Positions 60,317 through 64,000 of a stretch of DNA of 64,000 nt are shown here, piece after piece. The notes under the pieces were generated by a model. That model was not told where the DNA came from. It saw only the letters and a list, made by a program, of their open reading frames with translations, and did no database searches. The position numbers and the translations under genes are program-made. Position 1 is the first letter of the stretch, and each line of letters starts with the position of its first letter. Source of the DNA: Chitinophagaceae bacterium (lineage in GTDB: Bacteria > Bacteroidota > Bacteroidia > Chitinophagales > Chitinophagaceae); the NCBI GenBank assembly GCA_016721385.1, contig JADKIE010000001.1:434001-498000 (forward strand), written 5' to 3'.

Positions 60317-61711
60317 TTAGTAGCCAAGAGCTACACAATTCCAGGTAATATTATAATCTACAGAGGCGTTGTCTGTATTAATTATTTTAGCAGTACAGGT
60401 AGTAACTCCTGTATTGGTATCCAATACACAGCCCCTTAGCACCAATATTACTCTGTCTAGTTCGCCTACAGTACCCCCGGTAGATTCTATATCACCCACT
60501 ACTACATATGGCGTAGAAGTGAAGCCACCACCAAAGGCAATAGATGTACTGGCAGAGGCATGTGCTCCCAATACGGCATGGAAATTAGCAGTAGTAAATC
60601 TGTATATACGCAGGTTTGCAGAAGAGTTTCCATTATATGCTACCCCTTTGCCATTATTTACAGTTGCACCACCATCAATAATTAAATTACTGCTTGATTT
60701 TATAGTTCCATTTACATCTAATTTATAGGCAGGGTTTGTTAAACCCAAACCAACATTACCGCCATTTTCTATTACCATTCTTGCTGTGCCATCTTCATTT
60801 ATATTATAGGTGTTTGTTCCAGAGGAATAATTCATTGTCCAATACTTAAAATCTGTTGAATTATAAATGGCTAAGGATCCATCATTTACTTGCAATTTGT
60901 AACTTGGGTTATTTGTACCAATGCCAACAAAGCCATCAATTATTGAATAACCAGAAGTATGAGCATTACCTAATACATCAAGTTTATAGTTGACTAAATT
61001 TGGAGTTCCAGTTCCAATATATAGCCCGTTTGCAATAATAGCATCGCCATTCACTGTTAATTTTGCAGATGGTGTAGATGCTCCAATTCTACATTGCCCG
61101 TATTGCTGTTGTAAATATTATTACCTAATACCAACCAGTTGCTGCCACCGCCGCCACCATTTAAATCTGTCCATGCAGTTCCGTTATAAAAAGAAAAATT
61201 ATTTGTAGTAGAATCGTACACCATTAAGCCTTTAGCAGGTGTTGCGATAGCATTTCTTTGAGCTGTTGTCATACGAGGAATTAGTAACCCCTTGTTAGTG
61301 CTGGTTATATCTAATGTGGCGCTTGCGTCTGCAATGGCATTCGTTGTATTTATTCCAATACCAGCACCATTGTCAGTCATTAAGCTGGGGGTTAATCCCC
61401 AGGGACTGTTAAATTTTGCAATTTTATTAGCCGCTCCGGTAATAATACCACTGTGTGAAATATTAATCCACGAAACGCCATTGTAAAACTGAAAACTGTT
61501 GGTGCTAGTATTAAATACCATCAACCCTTGTGCAGGGAGATGAAATGGTGTTCTTTTCCACATCTGTCATTCTTGGAATAAGCAGTCCTTTTGTGTTGCT
61601 GCTTATATCTAGTTGTGCAGATGAATTGGGTGTGTTGGTTCCAATGCCTACGCCTTGTGCATATCCAATTATGCTATTACTAAAAAATAAAAACAGAATA
61701 ATTTTTTTCAT
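60317..61711 (-). CDS. Secreted fibre-like protein without S74 domain, fibre 6 (two frameshifts)
   Basis: About 465 residues. Signal peptide MKKIILFLFFSNSIIGYAQ, then GVGIGTNTPNSSAQLDISSN and TKGLLIPRMTDVEKN, related to the N-terminal module of fibres 1, 4 and 5. The module is duplicated (ATLDITSTNKGLLIPRMTTA), followed by GVGIGTNN-type beta-helix units and a C-terminal domain with VILVLRGCVLDTNTGVTTCT. It has neither S74 nor a T9SS tail. Breaks near 61555 and 61085 are single bases. Oriented opposite to the other fibres, behind the second sensor kinase. Confidence 0.65.
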
Positions 61712-61853
61712 TTTGTTGCAGTTATAATTTCTGCATATTTACTCATCTATTTGCTGCCAAATGAATCTGGTTATTTAACGGATAAAAGTATTTATAAAAA
61801 GGTAGTAAAAGTGCTTCTTACAATAGTAGTTGCTTTAATTTATCTTCGCAGTA

Positions 61854-62822
61854 ATGAAAGATTTTAAAGATTTACGCATTGTTTTTATGGGCACTCCCGA
61901 ATTTGCCGTAGCATCGCTGGATGCATTGGTAAAAGCTGGCTGTAATATTGTAGGTGTAATAACTGCACCCGATAAGCCTGCAGGCCGTGGAATGACGATG
62001 CAACAAAGTGCTGTAAAAAAATATGCAGTAGAAAATAACTTATACATTCTTCAACCAGAAAAATTAAAAGACACAGCATTTTTAGGTGAGTTAAAATCTT
62101 TAAACACCGATTTACAAATTGTAGTAGCATTTAGAATGTTACCCGAAGCTGTTTGGAATATGCCGCCTATGGGAAGTGTAAATTTGCATGGCAGTTTACT
62201 TCCGCAGTACCGTGGTGCAGCACCCATCAATTGGGCTGTTATTAATGACGAAAAACAAACAGGTGTAACCACCTTTAAATTAAAGCATGAAATAGATACC
62301 GGAGATATTTTATTGCAAGAATCTTTTCCTATTGGAGAAAATGATAGTGCTGGTGATGTACATGATAAAATGAAAGAAATTGGTGCAAATCTTTTAGTAA
62401 AAACAGTTAAGGGTTTGGCCAATGATACTTTAAAAGAAACCCCTCAACTTTCAACCTTGCCTACCGGCAGGCAGGCTCTCAATTCTCAACAATCAACTCT
62501 TCATCATGCTCCAAAAATTTTTACCGAAACTTGTAAAATAGACTTTGCTAAATCAGTTACAGAAGTACATAATTTAATAAGAGGCCTTTCTCCTTTTCCG
62601 GGTGCATTTACTTTTTTAGACGGAAAGATGTTGAAGATTTATAAAGCCGCCATATCTAAAGACGATTTACCGCATATAAACAAACCATACAAAACCGACG
62701 AAAAAACATTTTTACAATTTGCCTGTGCCGATGGATTTATTGATGTGCAGGAACTTCAATTAGAAGGAAAGAAAAAAATGAACATTCAGGATTTTTTAAG
62801 AGGTTACAGGTTTGCAAAATAA
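61854..62822 (+). CDS. fmt: Methionyl-tRNA formyltransferase
   Basis: 322 residues. Formylates initiator methionyl-tRNA with 10-formyl-THF. Conserved are IVFMGTPEFAVASLDALV, PAGRGMTMQQSAVKKYA, VNLHGSLLPQYRGAAPINWA (Asn-His catalytic pair), HEIDTGDILLQ, and the C-terminal HAPKIFTETCKIDFAKSVTE, HNLIRGLSPFPGAFT. Between KETPQ and HAPKIF an extra stretch (LSTLPTGRQALNSQQSTLH) is inserted where relatives are short. It is encoded by a palindromic repeat in frame (see 62443-62506). Confidence 0.94.
   Translation: MKDFKDLRIVFMGTPEFAVASLDALVKAGCNIVGVITAPDKPAGRGMTMQQSAVKKYAVENNLYILQPEKLKDTAFLGELKSLNTDLQIVVAFRMLPEAVWNMPPMGSVNLHGSLLPQYRGAAPINWAVINDEKQTGVTTFKLKHEIDTGDILLQESFPIGENDSAGDVHDKMKEIGANLLVKTVKGLANDTLKETPQLSTLPTGRQALNSQQSTLHHAPKIFTETCKIDFAKSVTEVHNLIRGLSPFPGAFTFLDGKMLKIYKAAISKDDLPHINKPYKTDEKTFLQFACADGFIDVQELQLEGKKKMNIQDFLRGYRFAK
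62443..62506 (+). repeat. In-frame palindromic repeat inserted in fmt
   Basis: The centre TTGCCTACCGGCAGGCAGG (62457-62475) is GC-rich in an AT-rich gene, and CCTACCGGCAGG is nearly self-complementary. It encodes LPTGRQA. I recall LPTGRQA-encoding insertions from other Bacteroidota proteins. It lies in the linker between catalytic and C-terminal domains. Confidence 0.6.
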
Positions 62823-62938
62823 GCTGCTTTAATTTATTGATTTTCATTATATTATAATTATTGGGATTAAATCAATCATCTTACTCAATAAAACCTGCGT
62901 TTTTACTGCAAAAAAGCCTAAAAAACTGTACCTTTGCC

Positions 62939-62946
62939 GTCCGTTA
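62939..62946 (+). promoter_or_regulatory. -7 box of rpsA
   Basis: TACCTTTG (then CC) fits TAnnTTTG and lies 21 bp before the rpsA start codon. Confidence 0.55.
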
Positions 62947-62967
62947 AAAAAACAAGCGGATAATTTT

Positions 62968-64000
62968 ATGTCATTTACTATTAACAAACAACTAAACGCA
63001 GATGCACAGGAAGGGTCGGCTACAGATAATGTAGTTGAAACTGCTGCGGTAACAAATGTGCCTGTTGAGGAAGTAACTGCTACCGAACCGGTAGTTGTTG
63101 AAAAACAAGTTGAAGAAGTTTTGGCAACTGCCCACGACGATTTTGACTGGAGTGTTGACAAACGTAACGTAACAAGCTACAAAGCCGATGAAAGAGCTAA
63201 GTACGACACCGTTTACGACAACACCTTTAAACAAATTAACGATGGCGAAATGATTCAGGCTACGGTAGAATCATTAACCAAAACAGATGCTGTTGTAAAC
63301 ATTGGTTTTAAAAGTGATGGATTGATTTCTTTAAACGAATTCCGTGATATTCCCGGAGGCGTTAAAGTTGGCGATGTAATTGAAGTAATGTAGTAGAAAA
63401 AGAAGACAGAGAAGGCAACTTACATCTTAGCCGCAAACAAGCCCGTACAAGCAGAGCCTGGGAGCGTATTGTAGAAGTACACAAAACCGGCGAAATTGTT
63501 ACCGGTTTGGTTACCAGCAAAACAAAAGGTGGTTTAATTGTAGATGTATTTGGTATGGAAACTTTCTTACCGGGTAGTCAAATTGATGTTAAACCGGTTA
63601 CCGATTACGATCAGTTTGTAAACAAAACAATGGAATTTAAAGTGGTTAAAATTAACGAGGCAATTAAAAATGCTGTTGTTAGTCATAAAGCACTTATCGA
63701 AAGCGATATTGAAGCTCAAAGAGCCGAAATTATTGGTAAGTTAGAAAAAGGTCAGGTGTTAGAAGGTACAATCAAAAATATTACAGATTTTGGTGCATTC
63801 TTAGATTTAGGCGGTTTAGATGGTTTACTATACATTACCGATATTTCTTGGGGCCGTATTACACACCCAAGTGAGGTGTTAAAGATGGATCAAAAAGTAA
63901 ATGTAGTTGTATTAGACTTTGATGATGATAAAAAACGTATCAGCTTAGGTTTAAAACAATTAACGCCTCATCCTTGGGATACTTTAGCCGAAGGCTTAAA
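62968..64000 (+). CDS. rpsA: 30S ribosomal protein S1 (partial, one frameshift)
   Basis: The first 345 or so residues are present. An acidic, Bacteroidota-type N-terminal extension (VPVEEVTATEPVVVEKQVEE) precedes S1 domains: GEMIQATVESLTKTDAVVNI then GFKSDGLISLNEF; GEIVTGLVTSKTKGGLIVDV; GQVLEGTIKNITDFGAFLDL. Binds mRNA on the small subunit during initiation. The break at about 63389 (EVM then TAG) is one missing G: GTA ATG GTA GTA GAA would give EVMVVEKEDREGNLHLS. As this gene is essential, it is the best evidence that breaks in this window are sequence errors. Confidence 0.93.

Overview
The window comes from a Bacteroidota chromosome, most likely Chitinophagaceae or a close relative. The support is: AT-rich DNA; a Bacteroidota-type -7 element (TAnnTTTG) in front of glmM, tRNA-Glu and rpsA; propeller/Y_Y_Y sensor kinases; a type-IX-sorting-like C-terminus; DUF6702 beside HupE/UreJ; and several surface-fibre proteins carrying signal peptides. 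Standard bacterial code is used. Species cannot be named from the sequence alone.

Layout. 1-10.7 kb: a clipped esterase, an M1 peptidase with HupE/UreJ and DUF6702 neighbours, a CorC-type CBS/transporter-associated protein, a PAP2 phosphatase, two tandem LTA-synthase-like sulfatases and a methyltransferase. 10.8-13.7 kb: glmM and a cysteine desulfurase, separated by a four-helix-bundle (S23/IVS-type) gene framed by inverted GGAATTA repeats. 13.7-22.4 kb: an accessory island holding a Crp/Fnr regulator, an Ntn-hydrolase/DUF2141 fusion, an S41 peptidase, a DUF6624 protein, a histidine kinase/OmpR pair and an alpha/beta hydrolase, interspersed with two large hairpin repeats that resemble integron attC sites. 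22.5-25.3 kb: two LemA and two TPM-domain proteins. 25.4-28.7 kb: pgk, a YjdF-like membrane protein, gapA and tRNA-Glu. 28.8-35.7 kb: a secreted C1 peptidase, a LysM protein, an RsmB/RsmF-like rRNA methyltransferase, pepT, a SlyD-like FKBP and a NamZ-like protein.

35.8-61.7 kb is the most distinctive part. Two sensor kinase/response regulator pairs (35.8-39.5 kb NarL type; 55.8-60.2 kb LytTR type) border or lie within a cluster of six secreted, tail-fibre-like proteins. Four end in an intramolecular-chaperone (peptidase S74-like) domain, three contain YadA-head-like repeats, and one ends in a C1q-like module. Three unknown secreted or anchored proteins follow them. A repeated promoter architecture (ACAAAAGGCTCAT, exactly 19 nt, then a TTGCATCTTTA-like box) precedes two fibre genes and, in weaker form, a broken T9SS-type gene. 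The same core lies in reverse just upstream of the NarL regulator, so this looks like a small regulon. The window closes with fmt and rpsA.

Caution: at least 27 single-base frameshifts interrupt otherwise well conserved genes, including essential rpsA. Those worked out base by base are missing bases in short homopolymer runs, so most broken genes are probably consensus errors, not pseudogenes. I give joined spans for them.
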